Shown here: in pieces, positions 1 to 10,959 of the stretch
Layout of the letters: the number at the start of each line of letters is the position of its first letter
Position numbering within the stretch: position 1 is the first letter of the stretch
Assembly (NCBI GenBank): GCA_013397435.1
Contig: VZRG01000276.1
Coordinates: 434,001-498,000 of the forward strand
DNA from: Erythrocercus mccallii
Lineage: Eukaryota; Chordata; Aves; Passeriformes; Dicruridae
Direction of reading: 5' to 3'
DNA length: 64,000 nucleotides
Program-made: the position numbers and the translations under genes
The notes under the pieces: generated by a model
The model's input: the letters and a program-made list of their open reading frames with translations, nothing else
Told to the model about the DNA's origin: nothing
The model's database searches: none

Positions 1-2616
1 GTTCTTCCTCAGCTGGTATAGCACATGTGAGCACATGTGAATAAATGCCTGTTCTTCAGGTTCAGGAGAAATAGAAAAGGTCAGAATATCAATCTTAAAT
101 GAGAAGGTGTAAAAATTGTGCAGAGGTTAAATTTACAATTACTGTGCATTTGTGGTATGCCTCTTTACCTTCTTTGGTGTGCTTGCTCTCCTGTCTCCAA
201 ATAGAATGTATTTTGTTTCTTCTTATCTTTCCATGTAGGTGATATCTAACAGATAATTTTCTAAAGAGGTGGAAATTTTAAAAAATACTTCCATTTGAAA
301 AATGACCTGGTGGATCTCTGTTTATGCACTATAGTGGGATCACATATTTGCTGTTGAGACTCTACTTGCATGTATTTTCCATCCATGTTTTACAAATAGA
401 AGACCAGAACCCATCCTACTGCACTGTAAGTGGATTAATTTACAATTCAGCCTTTCTGGCAATAACTGACATTCAGTTACTAAACTATCATGCCCTGTTG
501 TATTAATTATATCAGAGTGCTCATGAAATTAGCTTTATTAACCCACAGAAAATGTAAGCACTGTTGTAAGCACATGAAGCAGCAGTATGGTTATTTTGAA
601 TTCAGATGAGTTCAGTGTCTTTTTTTCTAAATTGAAACATGATCAAGTTTCAGTGAATCACTGACAGTGACTAAAAGCTTAAAATGGAAAAAAGAATTAT
701 AGTACTGTATAGAACAACTATACAACTCAGAGACCATATGCAAACTGTGACATTGACAGATGTGTTCCCCCAGTCTCTTATAAGGATAACTTAGTCAAGA
801 AAACAGAGATACAATGTTCATTTCCCTCATGACTTGCCAGATTTTTATAGTGTAACATTTAAAAAATAAAATAACAATACTAATAATTGCAAAAATAGTA
901 CCAAAAAGTAACTTGTTCTGTATTTGCCATTCTTAGACCCTGTTCTTAAGACTTGGAATGAAGTTTCTGGAGACATCATTTGTCTCATTTGTCATCATTT
1001 GTCATTTGATATGTTTTTGTCAGTAGTTTGCTAAATTATGCTTTACACTCTATGCTGGTTTTGTTCATCATATTGACTACAAGCATGTCTGCCAGAAGTG
1101 TAGTCTAAGCATTATTTGCTTCTAAGCATAACCAAAGAAGACCTCACCTATTATGAAGCAGATTCAGATCTAAATACAGATTTTGTATCTCATCCAGTTA
1201 TCTGAACTTAAAACCATTTAAATATGACCACTGGTCATTAAATACAACCAATGCAAAAATAAAAAAAAATTCCTGTGTTTACAGAGCTATGACTGTGTCT
1301 GACGGCTCTAGGGCTTCTAAAAATATTTTGCTTTCATTATTTGGTTTCTTTCCTCATGAAAGGAAAGGTTCCTTTCCTCATTGGCACATTCATTTTAACT
1401 TTCAATACAATAGATGAAAAGGACAGATAAATTTTACTGTGTAATTCTAGCATTCAGTCATGTTTAAAGTTTCTCCTAATAATTTATTCATGTTTGGAAA
1501 CAGTATTCCCAATATGCTTTCATATTTCTTTTTGGGCCTATCAACACTGAGATTTGTTTTAAGGATGAAATTTGGAGCTATTTCCTCTTAGATATGAAAC
1601 ACACTTTGCACACAGATTTTTGAAACAAAATTGCAGGAGCTGATCAGATAAAGGATGAAATCTATCACAACTGGAAGACGCTTTATGGAAGTGCATGCAC
1701 TCCCAGAACCCTACCAAACTGTCCCCTAGCCTTTTGCCTGTTTTAGGAGATCCCATAATAAAGTTAGCCTTACTTGTTATTAAATTACTCACTAAAATTA
1801 ACTGAAATTTGATTTTATTTTGCTTATGTTATGCTGCTGATATAGCTGTGATTGAGAGTTTAAGCATGTGAGTAAAGCAAGACTTGTCAGAAAAACCTTG
1901 TACTAGACTGTAATGGTTTCACATTTGCTAATTTTAGTTTGATTTCCCGGCCAATGCACCAATTAATGTGAAGGGTTTAGTGTTTGCAATTTTATATATA
2001 TATGACTAGGAGAACTTAAAAAGCAAAACAGGCTTACCTTAAAATTACAAAGGATAGTTTATTTACACAAATTAAGAAGAAAATAAGAAAGAAAACAACC
2101 AACAAAATGAAACCTTCAAAGACATCATTCTCTGCCCCTGCTAGTATTCACTTTTCTACACACAACATAAAAAGACAAAACCTGTAGTTTCACTCAGTTC
2201 TACCATTTAAAAATAATCTTTGATCAGTTCTTTTAGGAAAGGAGTCTCTCTGAGTCTCATGGAGACATGGTCACACAAAGAACAGTTCTCTGGTGGCTTC
2301 CATGCCACACATCTGCAGCAGCCAGAAAGGAGGCTCTGCAAACTTTGGAATCCTACCCAGCTTAGCCGCTTTCCCAACACTGCGCATGGGTCATACTCTG
2401 CTTATTAGGGATACTGTTTAAGAATGGCTCTTCTAGTATAAAGGAAAGATTCTCTTCTACTGTTTCCAAAATCATCTTCATCTAAAAACTAAAAATCTCC
2501 TTTTTTTCCTTAGGAACACAAAAAACCCTTCATATCACTTATACTAGCACTTTGCATTCCCCCTAAACAATATCCATATGTTACAGGAAAAAATAGTCCA
2601 TTCTCCATATTACTAA
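1..2616. other. AT-rich sequence, no gene recognised
   Basis: No coding region, RNA gene or transposon was recognised here. A short direct duplication of AGCACATGTG lies near position 20-40. A small imperfect tandem repeat of CATTTGT-like units lies at about 976-1008. The open frames of 60-77 codons have no splice context or recognisable family and are what AT-rich DNA gives by chance. Confidence 0.6.
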
Positions 2617-3950
2617 TGTTATAAATGATCAGCCAATTTTATCAATGTTATAGATGAACATAAGGGATAATTCGTGCCGGAATATTTTGCAAATACATAT
2701 ATTGCTGAAATTCAGAAATAGTTTCTTTATAAGTAAGATTTTCCCAGGCAGAAGCTACGGTATAAGAAATTGCACTCCTGGGCGGAGACTTACATTCGCA
2801 TTCCAGAGATAAGAGAGCGGTTATTGTTCCCTGCACAGCTGCGACCTCACCATTCATACAGCAGGAGGTGTGAAGAAACCACCATGATTTTATCACAAGT
2901 TGAGACATCCCTTCCCAAAACAACTCCTTTCAGCTGGACTGCACACTTATTTCCCAACACTAAAAATAACTCCAGACATCACTGGCCATCAAGGAACATC
3001 ACCAGCCATCACGAAACATCAACCCCTCTTCAAACTGAAGAGATAGTCTTTTCATTCGAACCTGAAGTAATTAAAATACTGGTACAGCCATTTCAGCCAG
3101 ATCAGGAAACCGACCCAGCCTACCTGAAACTACATTGTTCAATCAAGAAAACCCTTTTCCCTATCAAAAGAACTGTATTTTTCCATTGTAAGCCCTAACC
3201 AGAGGCTACAGAAAACCGTATAAAACCTGAAGCACGGAAAGACAATTCATGGAACAGAGAGGGATTGTACAAAGAGATCAGGTCACTCTGTTCCAGCAGT
3301 GCCAGGTCCTAGGCCGGTACTTTGGGCTTTGGCTCACCGCTTTTTCAAATTTTATCCATTTTGTAATCAATAAATTTGTTATGATTATTAATAACTGACT
3401 TGGCGATTTCATTTCTAACAATCAACAAAATAATTTATTGAAAAATTAGCAAAATAAAGTATTGAGAAAGCCACAATTAAAGTCAGTGCCGAGACCGGGA
3501 TTGACACTGAGTGAACCACAGATCTGGCCTCTGTGGCACCAGAACTCCTCAGTTCACTAATTTGGTCCTCGCAAGGTCCGTTTTTATACGGTTCCTGGGC
3601 TGAGTGGTGAATTAGTCCATATTTCTTTGTCTCTCTTGTTTTGGAAATGCAGCCAAGTGTCGTCTTTGTTTCCACTGCCAGTTTGTTGAGTGGTTTTCCA
3701 AGAAGGGGACAGTAGCTTGATTGATTTCTCAGGAACTGAGTATTGAGATGCATGTCCGTTGTTGGTGTAGATAAGATTAGTATCAGTTGTTAAGCGCTGA
3801 GTCGTTATGGGCAATGATGGTCCATCTGTCCTATTGTACCACCCTGTATTGTGCTGGGAATGGGGTATGCCGTTGGCAGGGACATTCCAATGTCGGAAGT
3901 GGCTGGGACTCGTGAATCTAGGAGACTTTTATATTTTATATCTTATAACA
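2617..3950 (-). mobile_element. Older minus-strand LTR, interrupted by a nested LTR
   Basis: Removing the insert at 2646-3420 joins 2617-2645 to 3426-3950, about 554 bp. Read on the minus strand this has LTR architecture: a TGTTATAA start (ending at 3950), a TATA box TATAAAAA (3581-3588), an AATAAA signal (3432-3437) about 150 bp downstream, and a terminal TATAACA at 2617. The TATA-to-polyadenylation spacing and the last 20 bases (TTGGC, then CATTT, then TAACA) resemble the LTR nested in it, so both probably belong to one retroviral-type family. No matching target duplication was seen (flanks ACTAA and CATGA), so the outer ends are approximate. Open frames of 112 and 76 codons inside it have no recognised protein and are taken as LTR sequence. 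Confidence 0.5.
2646..3420 (+). mobile_element. Solo LTR, endogenous-retrovirus type, perfect 5-bp target duplication
   Basis: This 775-bp element starts TGTTATAG and ends TTCTAACA, giving a TGTTA/TAACA terminal inverted repeat. It is flanked by identical ATCAA at 2641-2645 and 3421-3425. A TATA box lies at 3219-3225 and AATAAA at 3369-3374. No internal retroviral genes are present, so it is a solo LTR left by recombination between the two LTRs of an inserted element. It lies inside the U5 end of an older LTR in the opposite orientation. The 142-codon open frame at 2770-3198 crosses the U3 region and matches no protein known to me. A 5-bp duplication suits several retroviral classes, so the class is left open. 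Confidence 0.8.
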
Positions 3951-4084
3951 CATGAATTATTGTACACCATATATTACACCAAGAAATGTCCAGCCACATT
4001 AGGCCACTCCTTATCCTTCGCCCTAAAGAGTCTTTTCACTCTTTCTTCACTGACTTAGTCTCATGCTATCTCTTTATGGTTCAA

Positions 4085-4535
4085 TCACTTTGTCTTGTCG
4101 TCGCTCCGGGAGAGGCCAGGGCTCTGGAGGTTCCATCTGCTGGCAGGAAGGAGTTAAAGAGGCCTGCGGTGCACATGTGGTCTCTGCAGGCGGGAGCTGT
4201 AAAACTTTCAGAGCCACGTGGTGGTGGGGGACTCTGGTGGATGCCTTCTTTCCACCCCTTGGTCTCACGGCGTAGGCCGCTCAGGGCTGTTCCTTGAGGC
4301 AGGAGTGGGGGGGCAGAGAGAGAACATCCCCCCAGCCCCGGCCAGTGACACCGGCAGCTGCGGGGGCTTTTCCTCTCCCATCCTGCTGTGATCAGACCAG
4401 GCATGGCTGGGTCACTGCCCCGTGGGGGCAGCAGCGCCCACAGGCGGCCCAGCTGCCCAGGGCCAGTGGGGCCCGGCCTGGCCCGGCCCGCATGGCAGCT
4501 GCCACCGGTGTTACCTGGTGCCTCACCCAGAGAGA
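4085..4535. other. GC- and CpG-rich block, unclassified
   Basis: About 450 bp of clearly GC-rich sequence with many CpG dinucleotides sits in an AT-rich region. Open frames on both strands (up to 180 codons on the minus strand) follow from the low stop-codon density and are Pro/Gly/Arg/Ser-rich without family features. It could be a fragment of a GC-rich LTR or retroviral leader, given the LTR cluster just upstream, or a small CpG island near the exon-like segment at 4621-4755. No terminal repeats or target duplications were found. Confidence 0.4.
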
Positions 4536-4620
4536 GAGAGCAGCTCCAACCCATCCTTAGCATTATATAGCACATTTCCCAAAAGTCGCATACTGTTTTC
4601 TTAGTGGTCAAACTACATAC

Positions 4621-4755
4621 CAATAGCCAAGAACTGGCCCTTGATGGGCTTGTCCTCTTTCAAAGGAATCCAAAAGGTCCTCACGGGTGGTATTTCGTGT
4701 TTCTCAACTGAAAAATCAAACTGTGTTAACCCATAACATAGAGAAACAAGTGTAG
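4621..4755 (-). other. Exon-like open segment, 135 bp, unknown product
   Basis: On the minus strand a strong acceptor (TCTTTTTTATTGCAG) ends just before position 4755, and a GTATGT donor begins right after 4621. The 135 bp between are open in one frame for about 45 codons. The predicted peptide begins hydrophobic (LVSLCYGL), continues FDFSVEKHEIPPV and KEDKPIKG, and ends with QFLAIG. If the donor is not used, the frame stops two codons further on, so a terminal exon is also possible. Several CpGs are kept in an AT-rich setting. I do not recognise the protein, and neighbouring exons were not found. Chance splice-like pairs with open frames are expected in 64 kb, so this is only a candidate. 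Confidence 0.3.
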
Positions 4756-6135
4756 CTGCAATAAAAAAGACTTCCCTGTGGTCTTCAAAATATGATTAAT
4801 GGAGCAAAATTTAATAATTTTCATAATAATTATTTTTATTTTTCTAATGCATTGTGAGTACATGTAATGAACTCAATAGAAATTGTAATTTTTTAGCACA
4901 TGTCAAATTTTACTATGCTATATCTAAGGCTAATTTTACAGTGTCTCATAAGCAACAGTTTCTGTGTCATGCTAGGGTTATTGGAATCCTCCTCATCCTC
5001 CCTTTCCTCCCTTTCCTCCCTCTTCTCCCCAAGTTCCAATCAGCTCTTTCTCTTAAGGTCTCTAAGTATTTAAGATAATCAAACTAAGCTCAGACTAACT
5101 CAACTGTAAGCCTTTTGCCTTTTTTCAAACTGTGTGCTTTAAAGCTGTCCTATTCTTTTACCCCAACTACACAACCTTTTCAATAGTTTTCCAGGAAGAA
5201 AGTCTGTGCTGAAAATTCAAAAATAAATAATTTCTGGTTTCTTTCCATACTTCACTAGATATTTCTTGACCAAAATTTGCTTTCCTTTCAAAATGAAACA
5301 GTATGTATCCTTTCAAATTAAAATTCTGCATCTGTTTCACTCCCACTCCACTCCTAATTTGTAATTTTCCTTTGCTTTTGTATGTTTTTTTGATTGCTCT
5401 TTGAGAACAGGGTATTTTGTGAGAAAACCTCAAAGAGTATCTCAGTCTAGAGGTAAATTAATCTTTAGAAAGGCCACAGACACACCTTAATACTAACTTT
5501 TCCTAGCACAGCACAGAATTAAAAATGATCTTTGAAACTTTCACCATTCTAATTAGTGTTTCTTCTGTGAGGAAGTGGAGGAAATGGGAAAACCAGATTG
5601 TTTTGCTATGGTTTTGGTAAAAATCTTTATTGTAATAACGGGAAATAACACTAAACAGCACAAATATTTTTAAATAATTTATGGTTAGTTGCTAATAAAT
5701 CTGCTTTCAATTACCTTTACTACACTGCTTAGTGTACACCACTGTTACTTTGACAATTAATAGCAGATATATTCCTTTCTTACCGACAAGTTTGTTTTTG
5801 GAATTGTAAACACCTTTATTCCTTCACAAAATGCAACATTTGCCTTTCAAATGAAAGTATCCATATGAATTCACCCATATGAATTATGACTATTGGCCAC
5901 AATTAAAACCTTTTAACTTATTGTAATTCACCTTTGAAAATAAATTATATCACCAGGCTATTCACACAAAAATGTTATGCTTTTACATGATAATTCCACT
6001 GTAGGATTTAGAATATTTTTGATAGAGTAGAGAGAGTCTTGGCTTGGATCTTGTGCTGTTGAAGCCAACAGTGATTTCATTACTATCTCAGTTTAGAGAT
6101 AAGTTTAGGAGAAAAACACTCTAGAATGAGTAAAG
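4756..6135. other. AT-rich sequence, nothing recognised
   Basis: No gene or transposon was recognised. A pyrimidine-rich stretch of CCTCCCTTT-like repeats lies at about 4988-5030. The 88-codon minus frame at 5167-5433 has no splice context or recognisable features. Confidence 0.55.
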
Positions 6136-6882
6136 TGTTTCAGCAATCCCTGCCTGCCAAGAAATGAATACTAGTGGATGAAAGTGAAAAATCCCAATCA
6201 TTTATTGAGAAGCAGAGTACTCACATAGCACAGTAAAAAATTAATAAATGCTAAATATTGAATTGTCTAAGCCCTACCCCACAGAGAGACAATGCTGCCA
6301 CCCTTCCTCCGAAGGGAAAGAAAAAAACAACTGTGTGACAGGGAGAAACAATATGGGGCCCACTTTTGTCTCAGGAGAAAAAAATCCCAAAAGCTCTGGC
6401 AGCATCTTGGGAAAAAAAGAGATAGGATCCTAGTGAATGTCTGATGTTGGTCTCCTCTACAGAGCAGATGAAACTGGTGGATTTGGTGTCCTTTCTTTCG
6501 CTGCATCGGCTTTCCTGAGAGGGAGTGGCCCCTCGGCTTCCTGCTGGGCCCCTGACTGCTTCATCTTCCATCCCTTCTCCAAGTTTGGACTAAAACCAAA
6601 CCGAACAGTTCATGAAAAAAGGCAGCTGAAGGGTACCTGTTGCAGTCTCCAAGGACGGGAAAAGAAAAAAAACCAAACGATTTGCCTAAGCAAACAAAAA
6701 AATCAAGCTAGATAAGCAACAAAGTAACACTATCAGGGCACCACAGACTCCAGAGAGTGAGGCGCCTGAAAAAGAGCCCCAAGGCTCCCCCCGAAAGAGA
6801 TGAAGATTAAAACTATAGCAACAATTTCTAGGCAGAGAGCAGATGATCAGGAAATTGAAAATCACACCAAGAAAATATTACA
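6136..6882 (-). repeat. LTR-like flank, copy A (3' LTR if minus-sense)
   Basis: This 747-bp copy reads TGTAATAT at its minus-strand start and GCTGAAACA at its end. It aligns along its length with 10960-11767. Shared blocks include the AATAAA region (6201-6206), CTAAATATTGAATTGTC (near 6250), CAGATGAAACTGGTG (near 6465), GTGTCCTTTCTTTC, CAGTCTCCAAGG (near 6640), and the last matching block ending CCAAG near 6871. The region aligned with the TATA box of the other copy no longer contains one. Divergence between the copies looks substantial by eye, so the pair is old or the two copies were inserted separately. Confidence 0.6.
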
Positions 6883-8296
6883 CGGTTGCTGCAAAGAAGA
6901 AAGGTATGGACAAAGAAACATTTTGGAAGTGCCATGGTCTCCTTGGCATGCCTCTTGGTGTTCCAGAGACCCTGGAGCCCTAGGCTCTGTGGGTTTCTTA
7001 AACCTAACCCTAAGCACAACACTTATCTTAAAAGGAGCAGGAAAAGCACTCTTTTCCTGAAGTTGATGTGGCCAACACATGACATACCACTGGGAAAGAT
7101 GTGGAGGGTGCCATACGGGGACAATGCCCTGTGCACCTTGGCATGGCTTTTGTAGCTGCATTGTGCTAGCAGGTCTGGGCTTTGTAGTTTTGTGAACTCT
7201 AACCCTAGGTGTAATCTTAACCCTAGGTGGAGCAGGAAGAACCCACATGAGGCTGAGGCTGGTGCCAAGCAGAAAGGTGTGGAGGGAGAGGTGTTGTGGC
7301 AGTCCTGTGTTGCCCTTCGCATGCCTTGTGTAGCAGAAGCATTCCTGGAGCTCTGGTTTGTGGTTTTCTGAATTCTAAATCAAGGCAGAAGCCTAAGCCT
7401 AGGTGAAGAGTTAAATAAGATTTGGGCTCAGGTTGATACCGAGAAGAAAGATGTAGAGGGACCCATGTTATGGCAGGCCTGTGTTCTCCTTGGCAAGCCT
7501 TTTGTAGCTGCAGTGTTCTTGGAGCTCTGGGCTTTGGGGTTTTTTGAACCCTAAAACTAGGCATAACCCTAACCCTAGGCGGAGCAGTAAAAGTCTGAAG
7601 GGGATGAGGATGGTGCAAACCTGAAAGCTGTGGAGTGATCAAGGCTGCAGAAGTCCTCTGTTCCCCTTGACATGCCTTTTGTAGATGAAGTGTGGTTGAA
7701 GCTCTTGGCTTCGAGGTTTTCTGAACCCTAACATTAAACCTAAACCTAACTCTGACCCTAAGCCAAACCTGAACACTAACCCTAACCCAAACACTAACCA
7801 TAGAGTAGTAAAATCAGCCTTAGCCTCAGGATGGTGCCAAGCAGAATGATGATGAGGGAGGCATTTTGTGGCAGTCCTGTATTCCCCTTGGCATGCATTT
7901 AATAGCTGCAGGGTGCTTGGAGTGCTGGGCTTTGTGGTTTTCTGAACCCTAACACTAAACCTACCCCTAACCTTAATCGGAGAAGTAAAATCAGCCTTGG
8001 ATTTATGTTGGTGCCAACCAGATCAACTGGCAGGGAACTGTGTTATGACAGCACTGTGTTAACCTTGGCATGCATTTTTGTAGCTGCAGTTATTAAGGAG
8101 ATATGTGCACTGTGGTTTTCTAAATCCTAACCCAAAACCTAACCCTAACCCTAACCCAAGGCAGAGGAGTAAAATGAGCATTTGGCTCAGGATGGTACAA
8201 AGCAGAATGCTGATGAGGGAGCCATATTGGGGCAGTCCCGTGTTCCACTTGGTTTCTCTTTCGTAGCTGCAACATGCTAAGAGGACTAGGCTTTGT

Positions 8297-8560
8297 GGTT
8301 TTCTGAATCCTAAACCTAAGCTTAACTCTAAGCCTAAAACTAACCCTAATCCTTACCCTAACCATAACATTAACATTATCTGTAACCAAATTCTAACACT
8401 AAAACTAACCCTAAACCTAACAATATTCCTAATACTAAAACTAACCCTAACTCGTGGCATAATCCTAACATCAAACATAACACTAATGACTACCCAACCC
8501 TAACACAACTGTAGCCCTAAACCTAACAAAAACACTAACCGTAACTCTAGGCAGAACAGT
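8297..8560. repeat. Expanded degenerate telomere-like tract 1
   Basis: About 260 bp made almost entirely of CCTAA, CCCTAA and CACTAA variants with the C-rich strand on plus. It occupies the slot where other units of the array have only one to four such motifs. A shorter but more regular tract (CCTAACCCTAACCCTAACCC) lies at 8138-8157. The heavy degeneration argues against a functional telomere seed. Confidence 0.85.
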
Positions 8561-8659
8561 AAAATCAGCGATAGATTTAGGATGATGTCAAGCAGAACGT
8601 TAGAGCCATATTGTGGCAGCCCTGAATTTACCTTGGCACGTCTTTTGTAGGTCTATGCA

Positions 8660-8890
8660 ACGTGGTTTTATAAACCCTAACCATAACCCAAGCCTAAAAC
8701 CAACACTAACACTAACCTTAACCCAACTATAACCATAAACCTAACCATAAACCTAACCCTAAACCTAACCCTAAGGCTAACCCTAACCCTAACACATCCC
8801 TAACCCTAGCACTAACCCTAATCGTAACCCTACCCTAACTCTAACCATAACACTAACCCTTAACCTAACCCTAACGCTTACCCCAGCCAT
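8660..8890. repeat. Expanded degenerate telomere-like tract 2
   Basis: About 230 bp of CCCTAA-like motifs with CATAAC, CACTAAC and GGCTAA variants, in the same orientation and the same slot of the repeat unit as the tract at 8297-8560. Unit-specific sequence (AGCAGTAAAATC) resumes immediately afterwards. Confidence 0.85.
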
Positions 8891-9334
8891 AGCAGTAAAA
8901 TCGGGCTTGGATTTATGTTGCTACCAAGTAGAACAGTTTGAGAGGGAGCTATGTTGTGGCACTCCTGTCTTCACCCTGGCTTCCATTTCTGTACCTGCAG
9001 TTTTCTTGTAGCTCTAGGCATTGTGGTTTTCTGAACCCTACCCCTAGGCAGAGTCGTGAAATGAGCCTGTGGCTCAGGCTGGTGCCAAGCAGAATGATGA
9101 TAAGGGAGCCATGTGGAGGCAGTCCTGTGTTCCCCTTGGCATGTCTTTTGTAGCTGCAAGTGTGCTAGCAGGTCTGGGCTTTGTAGTTTTGTGAACCCTA
9201 ACCCTAGTTTGAACCCTAACCCAAAGCATAACCCTAACCCTAGGTGGAACACTAAAAGCCTCATGGCGGTGAGGCTGGTGCCAAGCAGAAAAGCGTGGAG
9301 GGAGCCATGTGGAGGCAGTCCTGTGTTCCCCTTG

Positions 9335-9991
9335 TGTCCTAGTTTAGGGCAAATTTTGGGAGAAAACCTCCAAAGGAGCCCTCTCTCCCCACCCCCCCAG
9401 GAAGCAAACTTACATGACCCCTCCCCACAACCGGTTCGGGAAGGATTTTCTCGGAGAGCAGTGGAAAAAAACCTGTTTATTGACAGGCAGAGTACTTCCA
9501 GCACAATAAATTAAACAATATTAGATGACAAAACGTCCTGCCACTCTGAAGAGATAACAAATTCAGAGGGAAGGAAAAAAAAGGGTCTTTTTTCTCATGG
9601 AGCCCCTTTGGTGATGGAAGAGTCCTGGGGTCCTGGGGTCTGGAGGGCCCGGTGGTGCAGAGGGTCAGGTCTCTCTCTGGATCTCTCCTCAGTCCAGGAC
9701 AAGGTAGCAGTCCCAAGAAAGAAGCGAAATCCAGGAAATCTCCTCTGCTTTAGTTAACTAAGGCTCAGCTAACCAAGCAAAGCAGATCTCTCCCTCTCCG
9801 CTGTCTGCCGCGCTGAAGCCCCAAGGCCAGACTGCCCCAGAGCAGAGGAGAGGAATGTAAAAAGATAAATCCCTCAAAACAAACCTTGCAGTTTTTTTCC
9901 TGGATGTTTCAGAAACCTTAAAGGTACAATATCCAACACACAGAGGCAGACAATTTGGGGATACAGGGCATCTTAAAGTCACCCCAGGACA
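9335..9991 (-). mobile_element. Solo LTR inserted in the telomere-like array
   Basis: This 657-bp element begins TGTCCT and ends AGGACA, a perfect inverted terminal repeat. It interrupts a repeat unit exactly at its CCTTGGCATG landmark. Flanks CCTTG (9330-9334) and ACTTG (9992-9996) are a 5-bp target duplication with one mismatch. Read on the minus strand it starts TGTCCTGGGGTGACTTT, carries AATAAA (9476-9481), and ends with GGAGGTTTTCTCCC followed by TTTGCCCTAAAC. The same features occur in the plus-strand LTR at 20088-20735, so both are one family. It has no internal genes. It must be younger than the array it interrupts. Confidence 0.85.
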
Positions 9992-10959
9992 ACTTGGCAT
10001 GTCTTTTGTAGCTGCAGTGTGTTGGCAGGTCTGGGCTTCGTGGTTTTGTTAGCCCTATACCTAATCTGAACCCTAACCCAAAGCATAACCCTAACCCTAG
10101 ATAGAATAGTAAAAGCCTAATGGCAGTGAGGCTGGTGCCAAGCAGAAAAGTGTGGAGGGAGCCACAGCGTGGCAGCCCTGTGTTCCTCTTGGCCTTTTGT
10201 AGCTGCAGTGTTCTTGGAGCTCTGGGTTTTTTGGTTTTCTGAACCCTAACCCTCAGTGTAAGCCTAATCCTATGTGGGGCAGTAAAAGTGGCTGTTTGCT
10301 GAGGTTTATGTGCCAGAACATACTTGGTGCCAATGAGAAAATTTTGGAGCACATAATGTTGGGGCAGTGACATTTTTCCCTAGTTATGATTTTTGTAGTT
10401 ATAGTGTGCGTGGAGTTCTAGGCTTTGTGTTATTTTAAATCCTAACCCTAAGCTAAAGCCTTTCCCTGAACAGAAAAATTAAAGCTGCCTTTTTCTGAGG
10501 CTGAAGTGGCCTGCAGTTGGCTGGTTCCATGAGGAAGGTGTTCAAAGGGCCATATTGGGGTGGGCAGTGCCATGAGCCCCCTGCCATCCATTTGGTAGCT
10601 TCAGTGTTCTTTGAAGTTTTGGACTTTGTTATTTTTTCAATCCTAACCCTAAGCATGACTGTAACCTTAAGAGAAGTAGTAAAAACAGCTGATTGTGAGT
10701 CTGAAGCAGCCAGCACATTGCTGGTGCCAAAGAGGAAGTTACTGAGGGAATGAGGTTATGGAAGTGCCACGATCCCTTTGGCCTTTTTTCTTGTAGTTTC
10801 AATGTCCTTGGAGCTGTAGGTTTTGAGGTTTTTCAAAGCCTAACCCTCACATGACCAGTAAATCAGCCTTTTGTGGAAACTGAGGAGGCTATTTTTTATG
10901 GTTTATAAACAAATTCAGGCTTGGAATACTGTGGAATGAGTGTTTCCTTTAACAAAAAA

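Larger units (their letters stand above)
6883..10959 (-). repeat. Tandem array of ~175-200 bp units with telomere-like (CCCTAA)n motifs
   Basis: A repeated unit can be followed by its CCTTGGCATG-like start, then CTTTTGTAGCTGCAGTGT, GGGCTTTGTGGTTTTCTGAA, a CCCTAA-rich stretch, AGCAGTAAAA, GGTGCCAAGCAGAA and GTGGCAGTCCTGTGTTCC. Unit starts are near 6941, 7136, 7314, 7488, 7665, 7885, 8063, 8248, 8631, 8975, 9134, 9330 (continuing at 9992 after an LTR insertion), 10187, 10375, 10573 and 10772. Typical spacing is 159-220 bp. The units starting at 8248 and 8631 are 383 and 344 bp because their telomere-like part has expanded. Units are clearly diverged, so this is an old array and not a recent satellite or a chromosome end. 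On the minus strand the frame in which TTAGGG reads as alternating Val-Arg stays open across several units. Confidence 0.85.

Noticed and set aside
1146..1205. Minus-strand exon-like segment with a GTGAGG donor
   Set aside because: All frames hit a stop near the acceptor.
4081..4623. 180-codon minus-strand open frame as a gene
   Set aside because: It crosses GC-rich stop-poor sequence, other frames are open too, and the composition (Pro, Gly, Ser, Arg) shows no family or splice support.
8120..8900. True chromosome end or functional telomere
   Set aside because: The motifs are degenerate, embedded in longer units, and flanked on both sides by unique DNA and retroelements.
6883..10959. CRISPR-like array
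   Set aside because: The repeats are long and diverged, lack short identical direct repeats with unique spacers, and sit in vertebrate DNA.
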